Program-made: the position numbers and the translations under genes
Origin: an uncultured Slackia sp.
GTDB taxonomy: Bacteria; Actinomycetota; Coriobacteriia; Coriobacteriales; Eggerthellaceae
Assembly (NCBI GenBank): GCA_934661005.1
Contig: CAKUIK010000051.1
Coordinates: forward strand, 1-15,190
Reading direction: 5' to 3'
Length of the DNA: 15,190 nucleotides
Notes under the pieces: generated by a model
Seen by the model: the letters and a program-made list of their open reading frames with translations, nothing else
The model's database searches: none
Told to the model about the DNA's origin: nothing
Part shown: positions 6,139 through 13,180 of the stretch, one piece after another
How the letters are laid out: every line of letters starts with the position of its first letter
How positions within the stretch are numbered: the first letter of the stretch is position 1

Positions 6139-6163
6139 GGCTATATTGGAGCGGTTCCGAAAC

Positions 6164-6180
6164 TCGCGCATGACGCGCGA
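6164..6180 (+). promoter_or_regulatory. Small hairpin in the glyA leader
   Basis: TCGCGC (6164-6169) and GCGCGA (6175-6180) form a perfect 6-bp stem with an ATGAC loop, 13 bases before the glyA ribosome binding site GAAGGAG at 6194-6200. It could be a leader structure. No known riboswitch pattern was recognised. Confidence 0.25.
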
Positions 6181-6205
6181 TGCCGTATCAAACGAAGGAG
6201 ACAGC

Positions 6206-7447
6206 ATGTCCTTGCTCGCCGAACAAGACCCTCAGGTGGCCGAGGCAATTTCCGAAGAGCTCGATCGCCAGCGCAATTCCATCGAGCTTATCGCGTCCGA
6301 GAATTTCACCAGCCCTGCCGTTATGCAGGCTATGGGCAGCGTGCTCACCAATAAATATGCGGAAGGCTATCCGGGCAAGCGCTATTACGGCGGCTGCGAG
6401 AAAGTCGACATCGTCGAAGACCTCGCACGCGACCGCGCGAAAGAATTGTTCGGCGCCAAATTCGCCAATGTACAGCCCCATTCGGGCGCCAATGCCAACT
6501 TGGCGGCGTATTTCGCGACCATCAAGCCGGGCGACGTCGTACTCGGCATGAGCCTCGACAATGGCGGCCATCTTACGCACGGCTCGCCGGCGAACTTTTC
6601 GGGTAAGCTGTACGATTTCCACGCGTATGGCTTGGGCGAGGACGAGCGCATCGACTACGACGCTATTGAGCGCATGGCAAAAGAACTGCACCCCAAGCTC
6701 ATCGTGGGCGGCGCGAGCGCCTATCCGCGCGTGATCGACTTTGAGCGCATGGCGCGCATCGCGCACGACAACGGCGCGCTTTTCATGGTCGACATGGCTC
6801 ACATCGCCGGCCTGGTCGCTACGGGCGCGCATCCGTCGCCTGTGCCGTATGCCGACATCGTGACTACCACCACGCACAAAACCCTGCGTGGCCCGCGCGG
6901 CGGTCTTATCCTTACCAACGATGAAGCCCTCGCGAAGAAAATCAACTCCGCGGTGTTCCCGGGCAGCCAGGGCGGTCCGCTCATGCATGTGATTGCCGGC
7001 AAGGCTGTTGCGCTGGGCGAGGCGCTCAAACCTGATTTCAAAACCTACATCGACAATGTGGTGAAGAATTGCTCCGCTATGGCCGATGGCCTTATCGAAG
7101 GTGGCCTGCGCTTGGTGACGGGCGGCACCGACAACCACCTGTGCCTGGTCGACCTCACGCCCGCCGATGTGACGGGCAAAGACGCCGAGAAGCTGCTCGA
7201 GAGCGTGGGCCTCACGGTGAACAAGAACACCATTCCCAACGAGCCCCGCAGCCCGTTCGTCGCGAGCGGCATTCGCGTGGGCACCGCCGCCGCAACTACG
7301 CGCGGCCTTAATGCCGAAGATTTCAACGAGGTAGGCAAGCTCATCGCTGCGACCGTGTTCGCCAGCGGCGATGCGGAGAAACTCGCAGAAATCAAGGAAG
7401 GCGTGAAAGCGATTATCGCCAAGCACCCGCTGTATCCTGAGCTGTAA
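6206..7447 (+). CDS. glyA: Serine hydroxymethyltransferase
   Basis: GlyA is the pyridoxal-phosphate enzyme that converts serine and tetrahydrofolate to glycine and 5,10-methylene-tetrahydrofolate, the main one-carbon source for purines and dTMP. It has 413 residues, the usual bacterial length. Landmarks are IELIASENFTSPAV at 26-39, YAEGYPGKRYYGGC at 51-64, SGANANLA at 93-100, Asp196 and His199 in VDMAHIAGL, and the PLP-binding Lys225 in TTTTHKTLRGPRGG. ATG 6206 follows GAAGGAG at 6194-6200. The upstream in-frame start at 6146 is rejected because it would run through the leader hairpin and the ribosome binding site. A terminator follows at 7483-7522. Confidence 0.97.
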   Translation: MSLLAEQDPQVAEAISEELDRQRNSIELIASENFTSPAVMQAMGSVLTNKYAEGYPGKRYYGGCEKVDIVEDLARDRAKELFGAKFANVQPHSGANANLAAYFATIKPGDVVLGMSLDNGGHLTHGSPANFSGKLYDFHAYGLGEDERIDYDAIERMAKELHPKLIVGGASAYPRVIDFERMARIAHDNGALFMVDMAHIAGLVATGAHPSPVPYADIVTTTTHKTLRGPRGGLILTNDEALAKKINSAVFPGSQGGPLMHVIAGKAVALGEALKPDFKTYIDNVVKNCSAMADGLIEGGLRLVTGGTDNHLCLVDLTPADVTGKDAEKLLESVGLTVNKNTIPNEPRSPFVASGIRVGTAAATTRGLNAEDFNEVGKLIAATVFASGDAEKLAEIKEGVKAIIAKHPLYPEL

Positions 7448-7482
7448 TACCTCGATTTGCCAGCTTGAAAAGCGGTGAATGC

Positions 7483-7522
7483 ACTCGCCGGTCGAGCATC
7501 TGCTCGGTCGGCGAGTTTCTTT
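7483..7522 (+). terminator. Rho-independent terminator after glyA
   Basis: The arms 7483-7498 and 7501-7516 are complementary over 16 positions with two G-U pairs (ACTCGCCGGTCGAGCA against TGCTCGGTCGGCGAGT). The T-rich TTCTTT (7517-7522) follows directly. It sits 36 bases after the glyA stop and ahead of the upp promoter region, so it probably ends glyA transcription. Confidence 0.75.
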
Positions 7523-7550
7523 GTGCGCTGAAGAGCCTTGCGCATTGCAG

Positions 7551-7556
7551 TATGAT
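7551..7556 (+). promoter_or_regulatory. Possible upp -10 element
   Basis: TATGAT lies 31 bases before the upp start and just after the glyA terminator, where a promoter is expected. No good -35 hexamer is found at 16-18 bases, so the call is tentative. Confidence 0.3.
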
Positions 7557-7586
7557 AGGTGCGTTTTTATTCAGAAAGGATGAGCT

Positions 7587-8237
7587 ATGGCCAACGTTGC
7601 TTTCGACGAAAACTGCCTTACCGTGCTCGATCACCCGCTGGTCGGTCACAAGATGACGATTTTGCGTGACGAGAACACCGCCCCCGCGCATTTCCGCAAG
7701 CTCGTTCATGAGCTCGCTGCCCTCGAGGCCTACGAGGCAACGCGTGATTTGCCCACGACTCAGGTGCAGGTGAAAACTCCGATTTGCGATACCGCGGGCG
7801 TTCAGCTCAAAGACGACGCCTTGGCCGTGGTGCCTATTTTGCGTGCGGGCATGGGCATGCTCGAAGGCGTGCTTTCGGTCGTGCCGTCGGCCGCTGTGGG
7901 CGTGCTCGGCATGGAGCGCAATGAAGAGACCCACGAACCCCGTTCCTATTACGCGAAAATGCCGCAGGGCATCGAAAACCGCATGGCGCTTGTGATCGAC
8001 CCCATGCTCGCCACGGGCGGCAGCGCCCTGGCTGCGATCAAGTACCTGCGCGAGGCGGGCGTGAAAGACATTCGCCTGCTCGTGATGGTGGCCGCTCCCG
8101 AAGGCGTTGCCGCCGTGAACGCCGCAGAGCCCGATGTCCATATTTGGGCATGCGCGCTCGACGAGGGCCTCAACGATGCCGCCTACATCGTTCCCGGCCT
8201 CGGCGATGCCGGCGATCGCATTTTCGGCACGATCTAA
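7587..8237 (+). CDS. upp: Uracil phosphoribosyltransferase
   Basis: Upp makes UMP from uracil and phosphoribosyl pyrophosphate in pyrimidine salvage. It has 216 residues, slightly above the typical 208-210. The PRPP-binding loop is DPMLATGGS at 138-146, VVPILRAGMGM is at 81-91, and the uracil-binding C-terminal signature YIVPGLGDAGDRIFGT is at 200-215. ATG 7587 follows AAAGGAT at 7575-7581. The dCMP deaminase gene starts 15 bases downstream, so the two pyrimidine-salvage genes are probably co-transcribed. Confidence 0.96.
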   Translation: MANVAFDENCLTVLDHPLVGHKMTILRDENTAPAHFRKLVHELAALEAYEATRDLPTTQVQVKTPICDTAGVQLKDDALAVVPILRAGMGMLEGVLSVVPSAAVGVLGMERNEETHEPRSYYAKMPQGIENRMALVIDPMLATGGSALAAIKYLREAGVKDIRLLVMVAAPEGVAAVNAAEPDVHIWACALDEGLNDAAYIVPGLGDAGDRIFGTI

Positions 8238-8252
8238 GTAAGGAAACAACTC

Positions 8253-8714
8253 ATGCGCGATACGCAACGACCCAGCTGGGACGAATATTTCTTGAAACTC
8301 GCCTTCGAGGTTTCGAAGCGTTCGACGTGTTTGCGTCGCGCGGTGGGCGCCATTATCGTGAAGGACCGCCGTATTTTGGCCACGGGCTACAACGGCGTTC
8401 CTTCCGGCCTTCGCCATTGCGAGGAAACGGGCTGCTTGCGCGAGCAGCTCGGCGTGCCCAGCGGTCAGCGCCATGAAATCTGCCGCGGCCTGCATGCCGA
8501 GCAGAACGCGATCATCCAGGCTGCGCGTTACGGCATCGATATTGAGGGTTCCTCGATTTACATCACGACCGAGCCATGCTCGGTGTGCGCGAAGATGCTC
8601 ATTAACGCCGGTATTAAGGAAATTGTGTTTGCAACGGCTTATCCCGACAAGCTTTCGGAAGAGCTGCTCGGCGAAACTGATATCCTCATTCGCTGCGTTG
8701 AATACTCCGAATAA
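8253..8714 (+). CDS. comEB: dCMP deaminase family protein (ComEB-like)
   Basis: This 153-residue cytidine/deoxycytidylate deaminase has the zinc signature HAEQNA (His81, catalytic Glu83) and PCSVC (Cys109, Cys112). WDEYFLKLAFEVSKRSTCLRRAVGAIIV at the start is typical of dCMP deaminases. It would deaminate dCMP to dUMP, the precursor of dTMP. Extra Cys/His residues at His55, Cys56, Cys61, His74 and Cys77 could form the second, structural zinc site known in phage T4 dCMP deaminase. ATG 8253 follows AAGGAA at 8240-8245. It lies 15 bases after upp. B. subtilis ComEB is a homologue, named for its operon; no competence role is implied here. Confidence 0.9.
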   Translation: MRDTQRPSWDEYFLKLAFEVSKRSTCLRRAVGAIIVKDRRILATGYNGVPSGLRHCEETGCLREQLGVPSGQRHEICRGLHAEQNAIIQAARYGIDIEGSSIYITTEPCSVCAKMLINAGIKEIVFATAYPDKLSEELLGETDILIRCVEYSE

Positions 8715-8726
8715 CGCACGTTATTC
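8709..8726. promoter_or_regulatory. Perfect inverted repeat over the deaminase stop codon
   Basis: GAATAAC (8709-8715) and GTTATTC (8720-8726) form a perfect 7-bp inverted repeat with a 4-base centre, spanning the TAA at 8712-8714. No T-run follows immediately. It could be a weak terminator stem or a protein-binding site. A T7 run occurs farther on at 8762-8768. Confidence 0.35.
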
Positions 8727-8822
8727 ATTGGTGAGGGCATTATTTACGTGCCGCTTACGAGTTTTTTTCAACTTTTAAACGCTTCATGCATTCATATGCG
8801 TAGTTCTTTGTTAAGGTAACGC

Positions 8823-8850
8823 TTGTTTGCCACGGAATAGAGGCAAACAA
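8823..8850 (+). promoter_or_regulatory. Perfect 9-bp hairpin in the ATP synthase operon leader
   Basis: TTGTTTGCC (8823-8831) and GGCAAACAA (8842-8850) pair perfectly around a 10-base loop, 33 bases before the atpI-like gene. The AT-rich 8760-8820 stretch just upstream probably holds the operon promoter, but I cannot pick a convincing -35/-10 pair. The hairpin may protect the 5' end of the mRNA or serve as an operator. Confidence 0.4.
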
Positions 8851-8883
8851 AACGACGAGAAGTAGGAGAGTGAGCACCGCAAT

Positions 8884-9174
8884 ATGCTCATTGCATTGGG
8901 AATTGTGACCGGTATCTTAGGGTTTGCGCCATTGTTCCTGTCTTTGAGGTTATCGCGCCGTTCTACTTCCACGCACGCTCTTACCATTGGTCTGTATGGC
9001 TTGGCGGGCGTTGCAATCTCTCTCGTCATACTTGTCGCGGGGCTTATTGCCTGCGCGATGCTGGCACGCGACGGGCTCGTGGGTTTCGTCGTGGCCGAAG
9101 GCATCGTGTTTTTGGGCTGCACCATCGCGTTTGTCGTGTACAAGAACGTGCTTGCCAAGCGCAAGCGCGTTTAA
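8884..9174 (+). CDS. AtpI-like small membrane protein of the ATP synthase operon
   Basis: This 96-residue protein has three predicted membrane segments at about residues 2-21, 35-59 and 65-86, and a positively charged tail (AKRKRV). Its place directly ahead of atpB is that of atpI, whose product is thought to help assemble the c-ring or insert magnesium. Sequence similarity to AtpI is not obvious by eye, so the name rests on position and topology. The ATG at 8884 is the only usable start; AGGAG at 8864-8868 is 15 bases away, an unusually long gap that predicts weak translation. atpB follows after 25 bases. Confidence 0.65.
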   Translation: MLIALGIVTGILGFAPLFLSLRLSRRSTSTHALTIGLYGLAGVAISLVILVAGLIACAMLARDGLVGFVVAEGIVFLGCTIAFVVYKNVLAKRKRV

Positions 9175-9199
9175 GTGAAATTAGTAAGGAAGGAAAGCT

Positions 9200-10003
9200 A
9201 TGGAGGGTCTCGCAACCGCTCTCGGTAACTTCGTCGAGGAAGCACAAGGGCTCTCGGCCCAGTTCGATCCCCAGGTCGTGTTCTACATCGGCCCCTGGGG
9301 CGTCACGCAGTACATCGTGTGGCTGTTTATCGCTCTGGCCGTGACGTTCGCCGTCGTGCTCGTTGCCGCTAAGAAGATTTCGTTGGTTCCCACCAACAAA
9401 TTCGTGAACACGGTTGAGTTTGGTTACGACTTCGTGAACGGCTCTATCGCGGAAGACGTTATTGGCGAAGGCTTCAAGAAGCATGTGCCGTTCCTCGCAA
9501 CGATCTTCTTCTTCATCCTCGTCTGCAACATTCTGGGCCTCGTCCCGGGCTTCAAGACGTCTACCGGCGCCATTTCGTGCACCTGGGCTCTCGCAGTCAT
9601 CTCGTTCGTGTACTTCAACTTCTATGGTATGAAGACCTTCGGCTTCTTCCAGTACTTCAAGAACCTCTGCCCGTCGGGCGTTCCTGGCCTCATGAAGCCG
9701 GTCATCTGGTTCCTGGAGCTCTTCTCCATGATCATTCGCGTGCTTACCCTTGCCGTCCGACTTTACGGCAACATGCTCGCGGGCCACATGATGCTCGCCA
9801 TCTTCAGCATCGCCACCACCTGCTTCATCCAGACCGCGCTGTTCTCTGGTTCCATGGACCTCATCGCCGGCCTGCCTTCCATCGCATGGTTCGCCCTGCT
9901 GGTTGTTATGTATGCCCTCGAGTGCTTGGTTGCTTTCATCCAGGCGTTCGTTTTCGCGATTCTGTCTGCTTCCTACGTGTCCACTGCGGTGCACGCGCAC
10001 TAA
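9200..10003 (+). CDS. atpB: ATP synthase F0 subunit a
   Basis: Subunit a is the membrane stator that carries protons to and from the c-ring. It has 267 residues and five to six hydrophobic helices. The essential arginine is Arg187 in LAVRLYGNMLAGH (equivalent to E. coli Arg210), followed by the polar helix. The C-terminal helix LVAFIQAFVFAILSASYV is typical of the family. ATG 9200 follows a purine-rich AAGGAAGGAAAG ending about three bases before it. It is the first structural F0 gene of the operon. atpE begins unusually far away, after 160 bases. Confidence 0.97.
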   Translation: MEGLATALGNFVEEAQGLSAQFDPQVVFYIGPWGVTQYIVWLFIALAVTFAVVLVAAKKISLVPTNKFVNTVEFGYDFVNGSIAEDVIGEGFKKHVPFLATIFFFILVCNILGLVPGFKTSTGAISCTWALAVISFVYFNFYGMKTFGFFQYFKNLCPSGVPGLMKPVIWFLELFSMIIRVLTLAVRLYGNMLAGHMMLAIFSIATTCFIQTALFSGSMDLIAGLPSIAWFALLVVMYALECLVAFIQAFVFAILSASYVSTAVHAH

Positions 10004-10163
10004 GCCCCAGTCGCTTGGCATCGACCGCCGCGTCGTTAAACCGCCCGCCCTGCGTGGCGCACACGCATAACTATGGTGTTGCAGCTGCACCCCTCAGCTG
10101 AGCAATATTGGATGTTGCCCCGACGCGACTAGAGAAGTGAGGGGCACGACAAAGGAGGAAACT
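10004..10163 (+). promoter_or_regulatory. 160-base atpB-atpE spacer with bulged hairpin
   Basis: Other genes of this operon overlap or sit a few bases apart, so this gap stands out. It holds a bulged hairpin: TTGCAGCTG (10079-10087) pairs with CAGCT (10095-10099) and GCAA (10102-10105) across a 2-base bulge. The spacer ends in the very strong ribosome binding site AAAGGAGGAA (10151-10160). The spacer may raise atpE translation or create a processing site, since c is needed in about tenfold excess over a. Confidence 0.4.
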
Positions 10164-10382
10164 GTGGAAATCACGCTCGCGCTCGCCGCACTGAAGGTCG
10201 TCGGCTACGGCCTGGCCGCCATCGGCCCCGGCATCGGCATCGGCATCGCCACCTATGGCCTTTGCACCGCTGCTGCCCGCCAGCCCGAGATGAAGGGTAC
10301 GCTCATGGGCTACTTCTTCATCGGCGCCGCTATGTCTGAGGCGCTGGCTCTGCTCGGCTTGGTTCTGTTCTTCATCGGCTAA
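10164..10382 (+). CDS. atpE: ATP synthase F0 subunit c
   Basis: This 72-residue hairpin proteolipid forms the rotating c-ring. Helix 1 carries the glycine motif GPGIGIGIA (residues 21-29), the loop has ARQPEMKG, and helix 2 holds the ion-binding carboxylate Glu59 in AAMSEALALLG. Sodium-type c subunits have Gln in the glycine motif and Ser/Thr after the Glu; here these are Ile and Ala, so a proton-coupled enzyme is inferred. The GTG start at 10164 sits five bases after GGAGG (10154-10158). A longer in-frame start at 10137 would place that site inside the gene and add a polar nine-residue leader, so it is rejected. Confidence 0.96.
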   Translation: MEITLALAALKVVGYGLAAIGPGIGIGIATYGLCTAAARQPEMKGTLMGYFFIGAAMSEALALLGLVLFFIG

Positions 10383-10418
10383 TCACGCTCGACTACTGCA
10401 TGATTACTAAGAAAGAAC

Positions 10419-10424
10419 AGGAGG
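10419..10424 (+). promoter_or_regulatory. Ribosome binding site deciding a TTG start for atpF
   Basis: AGGAGG ends eight bases before TTG 10433. The in-frame ATG at 10400 has no ribosome binding site, so TTG is the likely start. Confidence 0.6.
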
Positions 10425-10432
10425 CAAACGAG

Positions 10433-11041
10433 TTGAAGCATTTCAACAAGGCAGCTGGCAAGCTCAGCGCCGTGGCTCTGTCCGCCGGTGCTCTCGCTCT
10501 GTCGTGCCCGACGTATGCGTTCGCTTCCGAGGGTGGTGGCATCGAGGCCATTCTGCCCGAGATGAGCGAATTCATCCCCATGCTCGTCGCCTTCATTATT
10601 CTGTGGGTCGTCCTGGCCAAATTTGGCTGGCCCGTCTTCGACAAGATGCTTGAGAAGCGCGCGAACACCATTCGCGACGACCTCAAGAATGCTGAAGAAG
10701 CGCGCCAGGAAAGCGAGCGCGTGCTTGCTGAGTACCAGCAGCAGCTCGCTGAGGCCAAGGTCCAGGCTTCCAAGATCGTCGCCGACGCCAAGAAGGCCGG
10801 CGAAGATGTGAAGGCCGACATCACCGCCAAGGCGCAGGCAGAAGCCGCCGGCATGATTGAGAAGGCCCATGCGGCCATCGAGGCAGAGAAGAAGGCCGCT
10901 ATTGCCGACCTTCAGGGTTCTGTCGCCGACCTCTCGATCAACGTTGCGGCCAAGCTCATCGGCAACGACTTGACCGATGACGAGCATCGCAAGATGATCG
11001 AGCGCTATGTCGCAGAGGCAGGTAGCTTCAATGCCAAATAA
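10433..11041 (+). CDS. atpF: ATP synthase F0 subunit b with signal-like N-terminus
   Basis: Subunit b is the peripheral stalk linking F0 to F1. From TTG 10433 the protein has 202 residues, longer than the usual 156-170. Residues 1-31 look like a signal peptide: KHFNKAAGK, a hydrophobic stretch to about 25, then TYAFA before SEGGG, with Cys25 in a weak lipobox-like LALSC. The membrane anchor follows at about 47-63 (FIPMLVAFIILWVVLAKFGW). A long charged Ala/Glu/Lys coiled coil runs from about 70 to 175, and the C-terminus is the delta-binding LIGNDLTDDEHRKMIERYV. A second hydrophobic stretch ahead of the usual anchor is also found in some bacterial b subunits. It overlaps atpH by 11 bases. Confidence 0.94.
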   Translation: MKHFNKAAGKLSAVALSAGALALSCPTYAFASEGGGIEAILPEMSEFIPMLVAFIILWVVLAKFGWPVFDKMLEKRANTIRDDLKNAEEARQESERVLAEYQQQLAEAKVQASKIVADAKKAGEDVKADITAKAQAEAAGMIEKAHAAIEAEKKAAIADLQGSVADLSINVAAKLIGNDLTDDEHRKMIERYVAEAGSFNAK

Positions 11042-11609
11042 TCGACTGCTCGCAAAAGAAGAGGTCGCGACCTATTCCGGCATGCTTCTCGACGCCGCCC
11101 TTGAGCAGGGTGGGGCAGAGCGCGTGCTTGAGGTTCGCGAGCAGCTGGATTTCGTGCTTCGCACCTACCGCGGCAACGCGGATTTGCGCGAGGCGCTTGG
11201 CAATCCGGCGTACTCCCCTGAGCAGCGACACACGTTGGCCGTCAACGTGTTCGATGGTATCGATCCTTTGGCCGTCAGCGTTATCGCTGTCATGGCTGAG
11301 CGTGGCGACCTCGACAAGCTTTCTTCTACCGTGAATGCGTACCGCAACGCGGCCGAGGAAAAGCTCGGCGTAGCGGTTGTCGATGTCACCACAGTGGTGG
11401 CTCTCGACGATCACCTGCGCGAGGTCATCACCGAGAAGCTCTCTGCTGATCTGGGCAAGAAGGTCGTGTTGCGCGAGCATATCGACCCTTCGATCCTGGG
11501 CGGCATCATCATGAGCACCAATGGAAAACGCATCGATGCGAGCGTTGCTTCCGAATTGGAACATGCGCGCATCGTGCTCAAAGAAGAAAACGATGGAGGT
11601 GAATGCTAG
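11031..11609 (+). CDS. atpH: ATP synthase F1 subunit delta
   Basis: Delta (OSCP) joins the b stalk to the top of the F1 head. At 192 residues from ATG 11031 it has near-usual length. It shows the N-terminal helical bundle (LLAKEEVATYSGMLLDAALEQGG) and the conserved C-terminal DPSILGGIIMSTNGKRIDASV. The ATG at 11031 has AGGT seven bases upstream; an alternative in-frame ATG at 11007 lies deeper in atpF with poorer context. The gene overlaps the atpF stop by 11 bases and shares one base with the atpA GTG start, so translational coupling is likely. Confidence 0.93.
   Translation: MPNNRLLAKEEVATYSGMLLDAALEQGGAERVLEVREQLDFVLRTYRGNADLREALGNPAYSPEQRHTLAVNVFDGIDPLAVSVIAVMAERGDLDKLSSTVNAYRNAAEEKLGVAVVDVTTVVALDDHLREVITEKLSADLGKKVVLREHIDPSILGGIIMSTNGKRIDASVASELEHARIVLKEENDGGEC
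11595..11599 (+). promoter_or_regulatory. Ribosome binding site deciding a GTG start for atpA
   Basis: GGAGG is nine bases before GTG 11609 but only three before the in-frame ATG 11603. The spacing favours GTG. The ATG form would also include a CTA codon, a codon otherwise absent from atpA. Confidence 0.55.
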
Positions 11610-13168
11610 TGACTGAAATCACCGCGAAGTCTATCGACGAAGCGCTGCGCAAACAGCTGGAGTCCCTCGACACGAGCGTCGACGCACGCGAGGTCGGTAC
11701 GGTCGTCCAGGTTGGCGACGGTATTGCTCGCGTCGACGGCTTGAAGGGCGCCATGGCCGGCGAGCTCCTCGAGTTCATTGGTGAGGGCGGCAAGACCGTG
11801 TACGGCTTGGCCCAGAACCTTGAGGAAGAGGAAGTCGGCGCTGTGCTCCTCGGCGATGTCACGGCAATCCGAGAGAACGATCAGGTTCGCACCACCGGCA
11901 AGATCATGGAAGTTCCTTCGGGCAAGGGTCTTCTCGGCCGCGTTGTGAACCCGCTTGGCATGCCCATCGACGGCAAAGGCCCCATTAAGGCCGACGGCTA
12001 CCGCCCCGTCGAGTTCAAGGCTCCTGGCGTTATCAGCCGCAAGCCCGTGCATGAGCCCATGCAGACCGGTATCATCGCTGTTGACTCGATGATTCCTATC
12101 GGCCGTGGCCAGCGCGAGCTCATCATTGGCGACCGCCAGACCGGCAAGACCGCTATTGCTATCGATGCCATTATCAACCAGAAAGACAACGACATGATCT
12201 GCATCTATGTCGCTGTTGGCCAGAAGGCCTCTACGGTTGCCGGCATCATGGAGACCTTCGAGAAGTACGGCGTTATGGACAAGACGATCATCGTCGCCGC
12301 CACCGCCGCCGACTCGGCTCCGCTGCAGTACATCGCTCCTATGGCCGGTGCTGCAATGGGCGAGTACTTCGTCTACAACGGCGAAGACGGCAAGCCCGCT
12401 GGCCCCGAGAATCTCGGCCGCCACGTGCTCATCACCTATGACGACCTGACCAAGCAGGCTGTTGCTTACCGTCAGATGTCGTTGACCCTGCGTCGCCCGC
12501 CGGGACGCGAAGCTTACCCCGGCGACATCTTCTACCTGCATTCGCGCCTGCTGGAGCGTGCTGTGAAGATGAACGAGGAATACGGCCTCGGCTCCATGAC
12601 GGCTCTGCCGATCATCGAGACTCAGGCAGGCGACGTGTCTGCATACATTCCGACCAACGTAATTTCTATTACCGACGGTCAGATCTACCTGCAGACCGAC
12701 CTGTTCTATCAGGGCCAGCGCCCCGCTGTCGACGTCGGCATTTCGGTGTCCCGCGTTGGTGGCTCCGCGCAGACCAAGGCCGTCAAGTCTGTTTCCGGTA
12801 CTCTGCGCCTCGACCTCGCTGCTTATCGCGAGCTCAAGGCCTTTACCCAGTTCGGTTCTGACCTGGACAAGTCTACCCAGGATCAGCTGAACCGCGGCGC
12901 CCGTATGACCGAGCTGCTCAAGCAGGGCCGCTATAGCACCCTTTCCTTCGAGGAAGAGGCCGTGGCTGTCTACGCTGGTGGCAAGGGCTTCTTGGACGAC
13001 GTGCCGGTTTCCGACGTCGTGCGCTTCCGCAACGAGCTCATTGAGTTCCTGCGTGCAAGCCACGGTGACGTCCTGAAGAAGATTCACGACGATGCGAAAT
13101 TCACCCCTGAAAGCGAAGCTGCGCTCAACGCTGCTATCGACGCTTTCAAGGCGCAATTCGTGGCGTAA
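11609..13168 (+). CDS. atpA: ATP synthase F1 subunit alpha
   Basis: Alpha is the non-catalytic nucleotide-binding subunit of the F1 hexamer. It has 519 residues. The P-loop GDRQTGKT is at 174-181 (Lys180), LRRPPGREAYPGDIFYLHSRLLER at 295-318, and the arginine finger Arg382 in ISVSRVGGSAQ reaches into the beta site. VYNG...RHVLITYDDL (256-280) resembles actinobacterial alpha, which has MYDGKHVLIVFDDL, but carries about 12 extra residues (259-270, EDGKPAGPENLG). GTG 11609 is preferred over ATG 11603, and it shares its G with the atpH TAG. atpG follows 12 bases later. Confidence 0.97.
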   Translation: MTEITAKSIDEALRKQLESLDTSVDAREVGTVVQVGDGIARVDGLKGAMAGELLEFIGEGGKTVYGLAQNLEEEEVGAVLLGDVTAIRENDQVRTTGKIMEVPSGKGLLGRVVNPLGMPIDGKGPIKADGYRPVEFKAPGVISRKPVHEPMQTGIIAVDSMIPIGRGQRELIIGDRQTGKTAIAIDAIINQKDNDMICIYVAVGQKASTVAGIMETFEKYGVMDKTIIVAATAADSAPLQYIAPMAGAAMGEYFVYNGEDGKPAGPENLGRHVLITYDDLTKQAVAYRQMSLTLRRPPGREAYPGDIFYLHSRLLERAVKMNEEYGLGSMTALPIIETQAGDVSAYIPTNVISITDGQIYLQTDLFYQGQRPAVDVGISVSRVGGSAQTKAVKSVSGTLRLDLAAYRELKAFTQFGSDLDKSTQDQLNRGARMTELLKQGRYSTLSFEEEAVAVYAGGKGFLDDVPVSDVVRFRNELIEFLRASHGDVLKKIHDDAKFTPESEAALNAAIDAFKAQFVA

Positions 13169-13180
13169 GGAAGGCCCAAA

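Noticed and set aside
6067..6205. Possible glycine riboswitch before glyA
   Set aside because: The leader has two plain hairpins but not the conserved glycine-aptamer core as I know it.
6188..7426. 412-codon minus-strand frame opposite glyA
   Set aside because: Codon-aligned shadow of glyA, with the same cause.
7413..8495. 360-codon minus-strand frame across upp and the deaminase gene
   Set aside because: upp and the deaminase gene share a frame, and this is their antisense shadow.
9044..10090. 348-codon minus-strand frame opposite atpB
   Set aside because: Shadow of atpB; charged low-complexity translation without recognisable domains.
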